In this document: in pieces, positions 7,849-20,529 of the stretch
How positions within the stretch are numbered: the first letter of the stretch is position 1
How the letters are laid out: every line of letters starts with the position of its first letter
From: JAVJSF01 sp040219555
GTDB taxonomy: Bacteria; Actinomycetota; Thermoleophilia; Miltoncostaeales; Miltoncostaeaceae
Length of the DNA: 64,000 nucleotides
Reading direction: 5' to 3'
Assembly (NCBI GenBank): GCA_040219555.1
Contig: JAVJSF010000009.1
Coordinates: 501,510-565,509, forward strand
Program-made: the position numbers and the translations under genes
The notes under the pieces: generated by a model
The model's database searches: none
Told to the model about the DNA's origin: nothing
What the model saw: the letters and a program-made list of their open reading frames with translations, nothing else

Positions 7849-8345
7849 CCGCCGACGAGATCCGCGCCCACATCGACCCGATGCGCCACGAGTTCGCCGA
7901 GGAGCGCTCGCTGGTGCTGCCGGCGCTGAAGTTCGCCCAGACCGAGAAGGGCTACCTCTCCACCGAGGACCTGCGGGCGGTGGCCGAGGCCGTCCACCTC
8001 ACGCCGGCGTACGTCGAAAGCGTCGCCTCGTTCTATGACCGCCTCTACCTGGAGCCCGTGGGGCGCCGAGTGGTCTCGGTGTGTGTGACGCTGTCGTGCA
8101 TGCTCCGCGGCTCGGACGAGGTCATGGAGCACCTCTGCCACCGCGAGGGCCTCGGCCATCACGGCGGCACCTCCGAGGACGGGGTCATCACGGTCCAGGA
8201 GGCTCAGTGCCTGGGGTACTGCGACGCGGCCCCCTGCATCCAGGTGGACGCCGACCAGACCCGCGGCCCGTTCACCGTGGAGCAGGCCGGCGAGCTGCTG
8301 GACGAGCTGCGTGACGCCCCGGTCCCGACCCGTTACGTGAGGTAG
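7845..8345 (+). CDS. nuoE: NADH-quinone oxidoreductase subunit E
   Basis: NuoE is a 24-kDa-type subunit of the NADH-oxidising module and holds the [2Fe-2S] cluster N1a. The ligands follow the expected pattern C-x4-C and C-x3-C: Cys80 and Cys85 in SVCVTLSCMLRG, Cys122 and Cys126 in QCLGYCDAAPC. The GTG start overlaps the nuoD stop by 4 bp. Length (166 aa) is normal. Confidence 0.96.
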   Translation: MTADEIRAHIDPMRHEFAEERSLVLPALKFAQTEKGYLSTEDLRAVAEAVHLTPAYVESVASFYDRLYLEPVGRRVVSVCVTLSCMLRGSDEVMEHLCHREGLGHHGGTSEDGVITVQEAQCLGYCDAAPCIQVDADQTRGPFTVEQAGELLDELRDAPVPTRYVR

Positions 8346-8349
8346 GCCG

Positions 8350-9646
<1,297 letters not shown>

Positions 9647-9654
<8 letters not shown>

Positions 9655-11938
9655 CTACGCACCCGTCGACCTGTCGGCCGGCGACCAGGTCGAGTTCGAG
9701 CTGAACGGCGTCCGCGTGTCGGTGCCGGCCGGCACGCTGCTGGTCGACGCCGCCAACGCGCACGGCGTGGAGGTGCCGGTCTTCTGTTACGAGCCGCGCC
9801 TGGGCCCGCCCGTGGGCGCGTGCCGCATGTGCCTGGTCGAGGTGGAGGGCATGCGCGGCCTCCAGACCGCCTGCTCCACCCCCGTGCAGCCGGACATGGT
9901 CGTGCGGACGAACTCGCCGGTGGCCAAGGACGCCCAGGACGGCGTGCTGGAGCTGCTGCTGGCCAACCACCCGCTGGACTGCCCGGTGTGCGACAAGGGG
10001 GGCGAGTGCCCCCTGCAGGACCGCACCTTCCGCTTCGGCCCGGGCCGCTCGCGCTTCGTGGAGCCCAAGCGCCACTTCCCCAAGCCGCTCGACCTCAGCC
10101 CGCGCGTGGCGCTCGACCGCGAGCGCTGCATCGCCTGCTACCGCTGCGTGCGCTTCAGCCAGGACGTGGCCGAGGACGGCTGCCTCACCATGCAGGAGCG
10201 CGGGGCGCTGAGCGAGATCACCACCCTCACGGGCGAGCCCTACGAGGGGCGCTTCACGGGCAACATCATCGACATCTGCCCGGTGGGCGCGCTCACCAGC
10301 ATCCCGTACCGCTTCGTCAGCCGGCCGTGGGACATCGACAACACCCCCTCGGTGTGCGGCGGCTGCGCGGCGGGCTGCAACGTCGAGCTGACGGTTCGCG
10401 AGGGGCACATCATGCGCGTGACCGGCCGCCCCGACCCCAACTGGGAGGTCGAGGAGGGCTGGATCTGCGACCGGGCCCGCTGGTCGTACGACGCCGACCG
10501 CGCCCCCTCGCGCCTGACGGCGCCGGTCATCCGCGAGGGCGAGCGCGTGCAGCAGCCCGATCTCGACGCCGCCGTGGACGCGGCCGCCCTGGTGCTGGCC
10601 AACACGGGCCGCGTGGGCGTGCTGATCGGCCCCGACGCCACCGTGGAGGAGGCGTTCGCCGCCACCGAGCTGGCGCACACAGGGCTCGGAGGCGCGCCGG
10701 TCCAGGCCCTGACCATCGATGGCGCCGGCCTGGCGCCGCTGCGGGCGCTCCCCACCGCCCAGTTGGGTGACCTCGACCACGCCCAGACCCTGCTGATCGT
10801 GGGGGGCGACCCCGCCAACCAGCAGCCGGCCGTGGAGCTGCGCGCGCGCAAGGCGCGCCGGCGCGGGGCGCACGTCATCACCGTGGGCCCCCGCCCGCAC
10901 GCCCTCGAGTCGCTGGGCGAGTCCCACCGCTCCCAGCCGGGCGCCCTGCGCGCCGCGCTTGAGGGCCTGGGCGACGTGGGCGAGGGGAGCCTGGCCATCT
11001 GCTGGGACGAGGCCGATCTGGCCCAGGAGCCCGACGCCGCCGCGGTGCTGGCGCGCATCGGGCGCGAGCGCGAGGCCATCTCGCTCGAGATGGGCCACGG
11101 CGCCAACGCCGCCGGCCTGAGGGCGCTCGGCATCCCGTCCACCGGCCTGCGCGAGCAGATCGCCGCCGGCGAGATCGACTGCCTGCTGACGGTCCACGCC
11201 GACCCCACGGCCGCCCCCGGCGCCGCCGAGTGGGGCTGGGCCCTCGGCCGCGTTCGCCACATCGTGGCCGTGGCCACCCACGACGACCAGGTCACCGAGC
11301 GGGCCACGGTGGTGCTCCCCGCCGCCACGCACCGCGAGACCGAGGGCGTGATGGTGGCCATGAACGGCCGCGCCCAGCGTCTGCGCGCCGGCGCCACCCC
11401 GCCCGAGGGCGCCGCCCCCGGCTGGGAGTTGCTGATCGCCCTCGGCCACCGCCTGGGCACGCCGCCCCCCTACCGCACCGCCGCCACGGCCTTCGCGGCC
11501 GCCTCGGCCGCGCACGCGGCGCTGGGGGCGCTCACCCACGACGACCTCGGCACCCTCGGGCGCCCGCTGCCCCAGACCCCCGTCGCCGGCAACGGCCACG
11601 TGCCCGACCCCGTCGGCTTCAGCGGCGACGGGCTCCCCCTGGTGACGGTCACGCGCATCTTCGGCGAGCGCGCCAGCCACCGCTCGCAGGCCCTGGCCGA
11701 GGCGCGCACCGGAGCCGACATCACCCTGCACCCCGACGAGGCGGCGCGCCACGGCCTGCCGGCCGGCGCCCGCGTGCGACTGCGCACCGCCCACGGCGAG
11801 TGCGAGTTGCCGCTGGTGATCGATCCGGACCAGCCTCAGGGCGCCGCTCTGGTGGCCACCGGGGTCCCGGACGCCGGCGTCGAGCGCCTGCTGCCCGCCG
11901 ACCGCACCCCGGTCCGCGTCGAGATCACCCCGGCCTGA
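9647..11938 (+). CDS. nuoG: NADH-quinone oxidoreductase subunit G
   Basis: NuoG is the large Fe-S subunit of complex I. The first 210 residues carry the [2Fe-2S] ferredoxin domain (GACRMCLVEVEG), the H/C-type cluster site (HPLDCPVCDKGGECPLQD) and the C-x2-C-x2-C block RCIACYRCVRFSQ. Next is a molybdopterin-oxidoreductase 4Fe4S domain with SVCGGCAAGCNVEL and WICDRARW, so the optional N7 cluster ligands are present. A long molybdopterin-type domain with low motif content and a C-terminal beta-barrel follow. ATG 9647 is chosen because GGAGG lies nine bases upstream; a TTG at 9638 is the alternative. The product is 763 aa. Confidence 0.95.
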
Positions 11939-11945
11939 GGCAGAC

Positions 11946-12938
11946 GTGGACGAACCGATCCTGATCACGGTCGTCAAGGCCGCCCTCCTGGTGTTCATCG
12001 TGATCACCGGCTTCGCCTACATGACCCTGTGGGAGCGCAAGCTGATCGGCCGCTTCCAGGCGCGGGTGGGTCCCAACCGCGTGGGCCCCGGCGGCTACCT
12101 GCAGCCGCTGGCCGACGTGATGAAGCTGGCCTTCAAGGAGGACTTCGCGCCGGACGGTGCCAACAAGATCCTCTACCGCGTGGCCCCGATGATCACGATG
12201 TTCGCCGCCGTCGGCGGGCTGGCCGTGATCCCCTACGGCGAGACGGTGGAGATCTTCGGCCACGAGGTGGCCCTCTACGGCGCCAGCCTGGACATCGACG
12301 TCCTGTACCTGTTCGCCCTCTCGGGCCTCGGCTTCTACGGCCTGATCCTCGGCGGCTGGGCCTCGGGCAACAAGTACGCGCTGCTGGGCTCGGCGCGTAC
12401 GGCCGCGCAACTGGTGTCCTACGAGGTGGCCATGGGCCTCTCGGTCATCGGCGTCATCATGATGGCCGGCAGCCTCAACCTGCTGGAGATCGTGAGCGCT
12501 CAGGCCGACACGGTCTGGTACATCGTCCTGCAGCCGCTGGGCTTCCTGGTGTTCCTGATCGCCGGCGTGGCCGAGGTCAACCGGGCCCCGTTCGACCTGC
12601 CCGAGGCCGAGTCCGAACTGGTGGCCGGTTACCAGACCGAGTACGGCGGCATGGGCTACGCGCTCTACCCGGCGGCCGAGTACGCCAACATGATCGTGCT
12701 GTCGGCGTTCACGGCCACGCTGTTCCTGGGCGGCTTCTCGGGTCCGTTCCTGCCGGGCTTCGTGTGGCTGTTCCTGAAGATCCTGCTCATGCTGTTCTTC
12801 TACATCTGGCTGCGCGCCACGCTCCCGCGGCTGCGCTACGACCGCCTGATGCAGCTGGGCTGGAAGATCATGTTGCCGCTGGCCACGCTGAACTTCGTGG
12901 TCACCGCGATCATCGTCGGCATCTGGTTCACCAACTGA
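11946..12938 (+). CDS. nuoH: NADH-quinone oxidoreductase subunit H
   Basis: NuoH is the eight-helix membrane subunit joining the two arms of complex I and lining the quinone chamber. Conserved motifs are WERKLIGRFQARVGPNRVGP near residue 30, AARTAAQLVSYEVAMGLSV-type sequence near 155 and EVNRAPFDLPEAESELVAGY near 215. The GTG start follows GAGG by six bases, and the gene lies seven bases after nuoG. Length (330 aa) is typical. Confidence 0.96.
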   Translation: MDEPILITVVKAALLVFIVITGFAYMTLWERKLIGRFQARVGPNRVGPGGYLQPLADVMKLAFKEDFAPDGANKILYRVAPMITMFAAVGGLAVIPYGETVEIFGHEVALYGASLDIDVLYLFALSGLGFYGLILGGWASGNKYALLGSARTAAQLVSYEVAMGLSVIGVIMMAGSLNLLEIVSAQADTVWYIVLQPLGFLVFLIAGVAEVNRAPFDLPEAESELVAGYQTEYGGMGYALYPAAEYANMIVLSAFTATLFLGGFSGPFLPGFVWLFLKILLMLFFYIWLRATLPRLRYDRLMQLGWKIMLPLATLNFVVTAIIVGIWFTN

Positions 12939-12984
12939 TGCCCGGCACCCCGCTCACCACCCCCGCGACCCGGACGGAGGCCTG

Positions 12985-13440
12985 ATGGCCGCCCCCATCT
13001 CGCTCAAGGGTTTCGCCATCACGTTCCGGCAGCTCCTTCGCAAGCCGGACACGATCGGCTACCCCGAGAAGAAGACCCCGGTGTTCCCGCGCTTCCGCGG
13101 TCGCCACCGGCTCTGGTCCCACGACAACGGCCTCGAGAAGTGCGTCGGCTGCTCGCTGTGCGCCGCGGCCTGCCCGGCCGACTGCATCCGGGTGGTGGCC
13201 GAGGAGAACACCGCCGAGAACCGGGTGTCCTCCGGCGAGCGCTACGCCCGCATCTACGAGATCAACATGGCGCGCTGCATCTTCTGCGGCTACTGCGAGC
13301 TGGCCTGCCCGTTCGACGCCATCACGCTCGAGAACGAGTACGAGATGTCCGAGCGCCACCGGTCGGACATGATCTACACCAAGGAATTCCTCATGGCGCC
13401 GCACCCCAAGCCGGTGCCCGTGCGGAATGAGGTGCCGTAA
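12985..13440 (+). CDS. nuoI: NADH-quinone oxidoreductase subunit I
   Basis: NuoI holds two [4Fe-4S] clusters, N6a and N6b, that relay electrons to NuoB. Both eight-iron ferredoxin motifs are clear: KCVGCSLCAAACPADC and RCIFCGYCELACPFDA. The start is an ATG with GGAGG six bases upstream, and the 46-base gap after nuoH is the widest within the operon. The 151-aa size is normal. Confidence 0.96.
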   Translation: MAAPISLKGFAITFRQLLRKPDTIGYPEKKTPVFPRFRGRHRLWSHDNGLEKCVGCSLCAAACPADCIRVVAEENTAENRVSSGERYARIYEINMARCIFCGYCELACPFDAITLENEYEMSERHRSDMIYTKEFLMAPHPKPVPVRNEVP

Positions 13441-13451
13441 GGTGGCCCGTC

Positions 13452-13976
13452 GTGGGTGAGCAGATCCTCTTCGGGCTGGCCTCGGGTGCCGCGCTGATGT
13501 TCGGCGCTCTGGTCATCACCCTCAAGAAGCCGTTCCAGGCGACGGTCTCCCTGATCGGCTGCCTGCTGGCCGTGGCGCTGCTGTTCCTGGGGCTGTCGGC
13601 CCCGTTCGTGGCCGCCATCCAGGTGATCGTCTACGCCGGCGCCATCGTGGTGCTGTTCCTGTTCGTCATCGCCTACCTGGGCGAGCGGCCTCTGCCCGAG
13701 CTGGACAACCCGCTGGCGCGCTACGAGGTGGTGGGCTGGGTGGCGCTGGTGGGCCTGGCCGGCCAGGGCGCCGTGCTGCTGGCCACCTCCAACCTCACCG
13801 GCCTCTGGGACCAGCCCACCCGCCCGGACGACATCGGTAGCCCCGAGGCCATCGGCCGCTCGTTCCTGGACGACTACATCGTGCCCTTCGAGGCCACATC
13901 GCTCGCGCTCGTCGTGGCCGCCGTGGGCGCGGTGCTGCTGGCCAAGCGCGGCGTTCGCGCGGAGGGCGGCCGATGA
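13452..13976 (+). CDS. nuoJ: NADH-quinone oxidoreductase subunit J
   Basis: NuoJ is a five-helix membrane subunit of complex I. The diagnostic segment AAIQVIVYAGAIVVLFLFVI is present, including the conserved pi-bulge region of the third helix. Four other hydrophobic segments follow the family spacing. The start is a GTG with weak ribosome-site support, and the last codons overlap nuoK by 4 bp (ATGA). Confidence 0.94.
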   Translation: MGEQILFGLASGAALMFGALVITLKKPFQATVSLIGCLLAVALLFLGLSAPFVAAIQVIVYAGAIVVLFLFVIAYLGERPLPELDNPLARYEVVGWVALVGLAGQGAVLLATSNLTGLWDQPTRPDDIGSPEAIGRSFLDDYIVPFEATSLALVVAAVGAVLLAKRGVRAEGGR

Positions 13977-14293
13977 TGGAGACCATGGAGGGCGTTCCGC
14001 TCGGCCTGTACCTGGCCGTCTCCGGCGCCCTGTTCCTGATGGGGCTGCTGGGCGTCCTGATCCGCCGCAACCCGTTGCTGCTGCTGCTGGCCGTCGAGCT
14101 GATGCTGAACTCGGCCAACGTGGCGCTGGTGGGCTTCTCGCGCCACTGGAACGTCACCGACGGCCACATCTTCGCCCTGGTGGTGATGGTCGTGGCCGCG
14201 GCCGAGGTCGTGATCGGCCTGGGGCTGGTGGTGGCCACGTTCAAGCAGCGCCGCGCGCTGGATGTCGACCGCATGACCGTGCTGAAGGGCTGA
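13973..14293 (+). CDS. nuoK: NADH-quinone oxidoreductase subunit K
   Basis: NuoK is a three-helix antiporter-like subunit involved in proton translocation. The 106-aa product contains the conserved LLLLLAVELMLNSANVALVGF with its membrane glutamate, and a second block ALVVMVVAAAEVVIGLGLVV with another buried glutamate. Two adjacent ATG codons are possible starts; the first overlaps the nuoJ stop. Confidence 0.95.
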   Translation: MMETMEGVPLGLYLAVSGALFLMGLLGVLIRRNPLLLLLAVELMLNSANVALVGFSRHWNVTDGHIFALVVMVVAAAEVVIGLGLVVATFKQRRALDVDRMTVLKG

Positions 14294-14300
14294 GGCAGAG

Positions 14301-16211
<1,911 letters not shown>

Positions 16212-16248
16212 TGGCCCGCGTCCACCGCTCAACGGAGGGCCGCGCCTG

Positions 16249-17841
16249 ATGCCCTGGGTCTCCGCGATCGTCCTGATCCCCCTCTTCGGGGCCCTCTCCA
16301 TGCTCTTCGTGCCGTCCGGCGGCTTCGTGCAGGCGCGCATCCACGCGCTGCTCGCGGCCGTCCTGACGGCGGCCTTCACCGCCTATGTCGTGGTCGACTT
16401 CGACCGCGGCGAGGGCGGCCTGCAGCACATCGATCACCTGGACTGGGTCGAGAGCATCGGCCTGTCGTGGGACGTCGGGGTCGACGGCATCAGCCTCTGG
16501 ATGATCGCCCTCACCGCCGGCCTGTTCCTGCTGGGCATCGCGGTGGCCTGCTGGCGCCTGCCCGAGTGCGGCCGGGCGTACCTGGCCCTGCTGCTGCTGG
16601 CCCAGGCCGGGCTGATGGGCCTGTTCGCCGCCGGCGACCTGGTGCTGTTCTACGTCTTCTGGGAGACGATGCTGATCCCGTTCTACTTCCTGATCGGGGT
16701 CTGGGGCAACGAGGACCGACGCGCCGCCGTGGTGCGGTTCGTCGTCTACACGATGGCCGGATCGCTGCTGATGCTGGTGGCGATCCTGGGCACGGCCTTC
16801 ACGGCCCGCAGCATCACCGGGCAGTTCACCTTCCTGATCCGCGACCTCGAGGGCATCCCGTTCTCCACCGCCCAGAGCGTGTGGCTGTTCCTCGGTTTCG
16901 CCATCGCCTTCGCCATCAAGTTGCCGCTGTTCCCGTTCCACGGGTGGCTGCCGCGGGTGTACGCCGCCGGGCCGATCCTGGTGACCGCGCTGCTGGCGGC
17001 GGTGATGTCCAAGGCCGGCGCGTACGGCTTCATGCGCGTCGGCGTGCCCCTGTTCCCCGAGGGCGCCGACATCATGGCCGTCACCATCGGCCTGCTGGCG
17101 CTGGCCGGGATCGTCTACGGCTCGCTGCTGGCATGGCGGGCGCCCACCATGCGCCTGCTGGTGGCCTACTCGTCCATCGCGCATCTGGGCTTCATCGCCA
17201 TGGCCATCGTGGCATTCGACCTCCAGGCGTCCCAGGGCGCGATGCTGCAGATGGTCAACCACGGCATCGTGGTGGCCGCGGCGTTCATGGTCGTGGGCAT
17301 CATCAACCGCGCCGCGCCGTCCGACCGGCTGGACTCCATCGGCGGCCTGGCCTTCGGCGCGCCCCGTCTGGCGGCCGTGTTCCTGATCGTGGCGATGGCC
17401 TCCCTGGCCATCCCGGGCTCGAACTCCTTCGCCGGCGAGTTCCTCCTGCTCACGGGCGTCTTCCGCCACCACCCCTGGCTGGCCGCGCTGGCGACGCTGG
17501 GGATCATCTACGCCGCCGTCTACATGCTGCGCCTCTACCAGTCCTCGATGAACGGGCCGGCGCACGGCGGGCGCGGCAAGGACGCCGAGATGCGCGCCGT
17601 CGACTACCTCATGCTGGCGCCGCTGGTCCTAGCGATGCTTGTGATCGCCCTCTGGCCGCGGGGCATCGTGGGCGCCACCACCAACTCGCTGGAGCGCTCC
17701 ATCTCGCCGGCCCAGGTGGCCGCCGACCGCCCGGCCGACCAGATCCGGGTGCGCATCGCGCCGAACCCACCGCCGGCCGCGCTGCCGCTGCCCGGTGACC
17801 CGTTGCCCGAGGTGCCGGTCGAGGAGGTCCCGCAGCCGTGA
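16249..17841 (+). CDS. nuoM: NADH-quinone oxidoreductase subunit M
   Basis: NuoM is an antiporter-like proton-pumping subunit of complex I. The 530-aa protein carries VLFYVFWETMLIPFYFLIG with the essential membrane glutamate, KLPLFPFHGWLPRVYAAGP with the key lysine, and AYSSIAHLGFIAMAI. Its last 50 residues form a proline-rich soluble tail (PNPPPAALPLPGDPLPEVP), which is longer than in many relatives. GGAGGG lies about ten bases before the ATG. The stop overlaps the nuoN GTG. Confidence 0.96.
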   Translation: MPWVSAIVLIPLFGALSMLFVPSGGFVQARIHALLAAVLTAAFTAYVVVDFDRGEGGLQHIDHLDWVESIGLSWDVGVDGISLWMIALTAGLFLLGIAVACWRLPECGRAYLALLLLAQAGLMGLFAAGDLVLFYVFWETMLIPFYFLIGVWGNEDRRAAVVRFVVYTMAGSLLMLVAILGTAFTARSITGQFTFLIRDLEGIPFSTAQSVWLFLGFAIAFAIKLPLFPFHGWLPRVYAAGPILVTALLAAVMSKAGAYGFMRVGVPLFPEGADIMAVTIGLLALAGIVYGSLLAWRAPTMRLLVAYSSIAHLGFIAMAIVAFDLQASQGAMLQMVNHGIVVAAAFMVVGIINRAAPSDRLDSIGGLAFGAPRLAAVFLIVAMASLAIPGSNSFAGEFLLLTGVFRHHPWLAALATLGIIYAAVYMLRLYQSSMNGPAHGGRGKDAEMRAVDYLMLAPLVLAMLVIALWPRGIVGATTNSLERSISPAQVAADRPADQIRVRIAPNPPPAALPLPGDPLPEVPVEEVPQP

Positions 17842-19292
17842 GCGCCCTCAATGTCTACGCCTCGACCCCGCTCCTGATCACCTCCGGCGCGGCCGTGCTG
17901 GCCACCACCATCGGGCTGGTCAAGCCGGGCCCGGTGCGCCGCCACGGCCCGGCCGTCCTGTCGCTGGCCGGCATCGTGGCCGCCATCGTGATGAGCGTCA
18001 TCCTGTGGGGCGACCGGGTGGAGGCGTTCAACGGCGGCCTGCGCGCGGACCGCTTCGCGATGATGTTCAACATCATCTTCCTGGTGCTGGCCGGGGCCAC
18101 GATCCTGATGGCCTCCCGCGAACCGGCGGCCGTCGACCGGCGCGGCGAGTACGCCGGGCTGATCCTCATCGCCACCACCGGGATGATGCTGGTGGCCGGC
18201 GCCGGCGACCTGATCTCCATCTTCCTGGGCATCGAGATCCTCTCGGTGGCCCTGTACGTGCTCTGCGCGCTGGCGGTCTGGCGCGAGGGCTCGCTGGAGA
18301 GCGGCCTGAAGTACCTCATAGCCGGCGCGGTGGGCGGGGCGGTGCTCCTGTACGGGCTGGCCCTGCTGTTCGGCGCCACCGGTTCCACGGCCCTGGCCGA
18401 GATCGGTCCCGCCCTGGCCGGCACCTCGCTGGTGGACGAGCCCATGATCCTGGGGGCGATGGTGCTCATCGGCGCCGGCCTGGCCTTCAAGGCCTCGGCC
18501 GCCCCCTTCCACATGTGGGCGCCGGACGTGTACCAGGGGGCGCCCACCACGGTGACCGCCTTCATGGCCACGGCCACCAAGGCCGCCGCCTTCGCGGCGT
18601 TCCTGCGCCTGTTCTCGGGCCTCATCCCGGACATGCAGCCCGACTGGGGCATCCTGCTGGCCGTGCTGGCGGTGGCGAGCATCGTGGTGGGCAACCTGGC
18701 CGCGCTGGTGCAGACCAGCATGACCCGGATGCTGGCCTACTCCTCGGTGGCCCAGGCCGGTTACCTGCTGATCGGGGTCGCCACCGGCACCCTGCAGGGT
18801 GCCGAGGCTCTCATCTACTACCTGCTGGCCTACGGCGTGATGACGATGGCGGCCTTCGCCGTGGTCATCATCCGCGAGCGGGAGGTGGAGGATGGCGACA
18901 CCATCGCCTCCCTCACCGGCTACGGCCGCGCGCGGCCGGTGCTGGGCGCGGTGTTGACGCTGGCGATGCTCTCGCTGGCCGGCTTCCCGCCCCTGTCGGG
19001 CTTCGTGGGCAAGTTCATGCTCTTCGGCTCCGCGGTGGAGTCGGACATGGCGTGGCTGGCGGTGGTCGGCGCGCTCGGCTCGGTGGTCAGCCTGGGGTAC
19101 TACCTGCGGGTGGTCACGGTGACCTGGCTGAACGGCGACCCCGGCGTGCCCCCGCGCCGCATGCTGGCCGTGGTCGGGCCGACCGGCATCGTGGCGGTGA
19201 CCCTGGCGGTGGCGATCGTGGCGCTCGGCATCTTCGCGGCGCCGATGATCGACCTCAGCGGGGCCGCGGCCGAGTCACTGATCGCCCCGTAG
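17838..19292 (+). CDS. nuoN: NADH-quinone oxidoreductase subunit N
   Basis: NuoN is the third antiporter-like membrane subunit of complex I and the last gene of the operon. The 484-aa protein contains DLISIFLGIEILSVALYVL with the conserved glutamate, GLAFKASAAPFHMWAPDVYQ with the conserved lysine, and LAYSSVAQAGYLLIG. The GTG start overlaps nuoM by 4 bp. A strong GC hairpin begins 17 bases after its stop. Confidence 0.96.
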   Translation: MSALNVYASTPLLITSGAAVLATTIGLVKPGPVRRHGPAVLSLAGIVAAIVMSVILWGDRVEAFNGGLRADRFAMMFNIIFLVLAGATILMASREPAAVDRRGEYAGLILIATTGMMLVAGAGDLISIFLGIEILSVALYVLCALAVWREGSLESGLKYLIAGAVGGAVLLYGLALLFGATGSTALAEIGPALAGTSLVDEPMILGAMVLIGAGLAFKASAAPFHMWAPDVYQGAPTTVTAFMATATKAAAFAAFLRLFSGLIPDMQPDWGILLAVLAVASIVVGNLAALVQTSMTRMLAYSSVAQAGYLLIGVATGTLQGAEALIYYLLAYGVMTMAAFAVVIIREREVEDGDTIASLTGYGRARPVLGAVLTLAMLSLAGFPPLSGFVGKFMLFGSAVESDMAWLAVVGALGSVVSLGYYLRVVTVTWLNGDPGVPPRRMLAVVGPTGIVAVTLAVAIVALGIFAAPMIDLSGAAAESLIAP

Positions 19293-19308
19293 CGCTCGCG
19301 GTCTGACG

Positions 19309-19340
19309 GGCCCCCGCGCGCCGGCCGGCGCCGGGGGGCC
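19309..19340 (+). terminator. Terminator hairpin after the nuo operon
   Basis: GGCCCCC at 19309-19315 pairs with GGGGGCC at 19334-19340, and the enclosed bases contain the palindrome GCGCCGGCCGGCGC. It directly follows nuoN and probably ends the operon transcript. There is no clear T-run, as is common in high-GC genomes. Confidence 0.7.
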
Positions 19341-19384
19341 GCGGTCGTTCTGGGCGGGGGACCCAACCGACCACGGCGCAACAC

Positions 19385-19524
19385 CTGACCAGACGTAGCC
19401 TTGGAGGGCGACCAATGGTCGTGGTGAGCTCCGACGATCTGTCGCGCCCCGCTCGGAGCCGCCCTGGAACGGGATGCAAGGTGCGACCAGGCGTAGCCTT
19501 GCGACCTGTCCAGATGTAGCCGAG
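19385..19524 (+). repeat. Three degenerate direct repeats with a TAGCC core
   Basis: CTGACCAGACGTAGCCTTG at 19385-19403, GCGACCAGGCGTAGCCTTG at 19483-19501 and CCTGTCCAGATGTAGCCGAG at 19505-19524 are related copies. The first is followed by GGAGG and an ATG at 19414 that opens a 34-codon frame (MVVVSSDDLSRPARS and onward) ending within the third copy. TAGCCT matches the local -10 pattern, so the repeats may be duplicated promoter or binding sites. No gene above 40 codons is supported in 19293-19528. Confidence 0.5.
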
Positions 19525-19528
19525 ACAC

Positions 19529-19893
19529 GTGACCCAGCCCGGCATCTACCGTCGCCGCGTCGTCGACGACGAGTTGGACGAGCTGATGGCGGCCCTCGCC
19601 GCCGTCGCCATCGAGGGTGCTCGCGCGAACTGACCCTCGCCGACTACGCGGACGAGATCGCGCGCTCCGGGTTCCCCGCGCTGCGCGACCTGCCGCTGCG
19701 CGTCCGCGAACGTCAGCTCGACACGTACGTCGCCTCCTTGATGGAGCGCGACTTCGACGAGGTGGGCCACCGCGTCCGCGCACCTCGGACGCTGGGACGC
19801 TGGCTGGCGGCCTACGCGGCGGCCACCTCGAGCCACGCGTACCGCCGGCCCGACGGCATCGGCGTGGTCCCGCTGGCCCTGCTCGGTCCCTGA
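19529..19893 (+). pseudogene. Remnant of an AAA ATPase with DUF4143 domain
   Basis: A GTG at 19529 opens MTQPGIYRRRVVDDELDEL, which continues MAALAAVAIEGA. This matches the start of DUF4143-type AAA ATPases just before their Walker A loop, but the frame then stops at TGA 19631-19633. In another frame the sequence resumes at LTLADYADEIARSGFPALRD and LDTYVASLMERDFDEVGH, ending LGRWLAAYAAATSSHAYRR, which is the C-terminal DUF4143 region. The whole ATPase domain is missing at the junction and the frame is shifted. The gene must be inactive. Such ATPases are often encoded by mobile or defence-linked genes. The identification is from memory of the family. Confidence 0.65.
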
Positions 19894-19916
19894 CTGGTTC
19901 GGCGGGGTCCGGGCGC

Positions 19917-20455
19917 GTCGCGGACTTCGACCCTCGGCCACCGGCCAGGGGACGGCTGCACGAGCTGAGGCGCCACGTCGTCAACCCGGACTACCGAGCG
20001 CGCCTGCGCGAGGAGGAGGCCGCCGACCCGGCCGCTCCGGAGCACCGGCGGCGTAGTGAGCTGCGATGGCATGCCGTCGCGCTGGTGCCCTCGCTTCCCT
20101 TGGCCATCCTCGCGGTTCCCCGCGGACCCCTTCGCTACGCGCTCCTCGCCGCCTCGGCATAGCCGCTCTCGCCGTACTGATCGCCTCATGGACCTCCCTC
20201 CAGGATCGCCCCGCGTTCCGGTGGCTCGCCGAGGGGCGCTTGGCCGCAGCCGCCGGCACAGGATTCCTCTCGGGCTGCGCCATCGCGGCGCGGTTGATCG
20301 TCCTCTGGCCCGACTCCCGCCCGCCCATCACGGCATCCACGATCCTGCTCACGCTTGCCGGCGGCGCCCTCGGCGCTCTGGGGGCGGTCGGGATCGCCGC
20401 GAGGGAGCGCCGTCGGCACGGTCCACCGACGACGTGGGGCGGCCGGTGGACGTAG
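19917..20455 (+). pseudogene. Frameshifted membrane-protein gene of unknown function
   Basis: One frame encodes LRRHVVNPDYRARLREEEAA and then a hydrophobic stretch (WHAVALVPSLPLAILAVPRG, followed by RYALLAASA) that ends at a TAG near 20160. From about 20135 a second frame continues with LGIAALAVLIASW, WLAEGRLAAAAGTGFLSGCA and a last hydrophobic segment, to a stop at 20453-20455. Joining the frames gives a plausible protein with a charged N-terminus and several membrane helices. No good start codon exists in the first frame. I read this as a broken gene; a sequencing error at the shift is the alternative. Confidence 0.45.
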
Positions 20456-20464
20456 CGCCTGCCC

Positions 20465-20500
20465 CGACCGGACGAGTGGAATCACCCACTCGCCCGGTCG
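20465..20500. terminator. Long hairpin between convergent units
   Basis: CGACCGG-A-CGAGTGG pairs with CCACTCG-C-CCGGTCG around a six-base loop: fourteen paired bases with one A-C mismatch. It lies between the rightward broken membrane gene and the leftward DUF4474 gene, so it can terminate transcripts from both sides. Confidence 0.65.
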
Positions 20501-20529
20501 AACGAGCCCTCCGGCGGATCGGTCCGGCG

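Noticed and set aside
19293..20529. Insertion sequence or transposon in the decayed region
   Set aside because: No transposase motif and no terminal inverted repeats with target duplication were seen; only gene remnants and short direct repeats.
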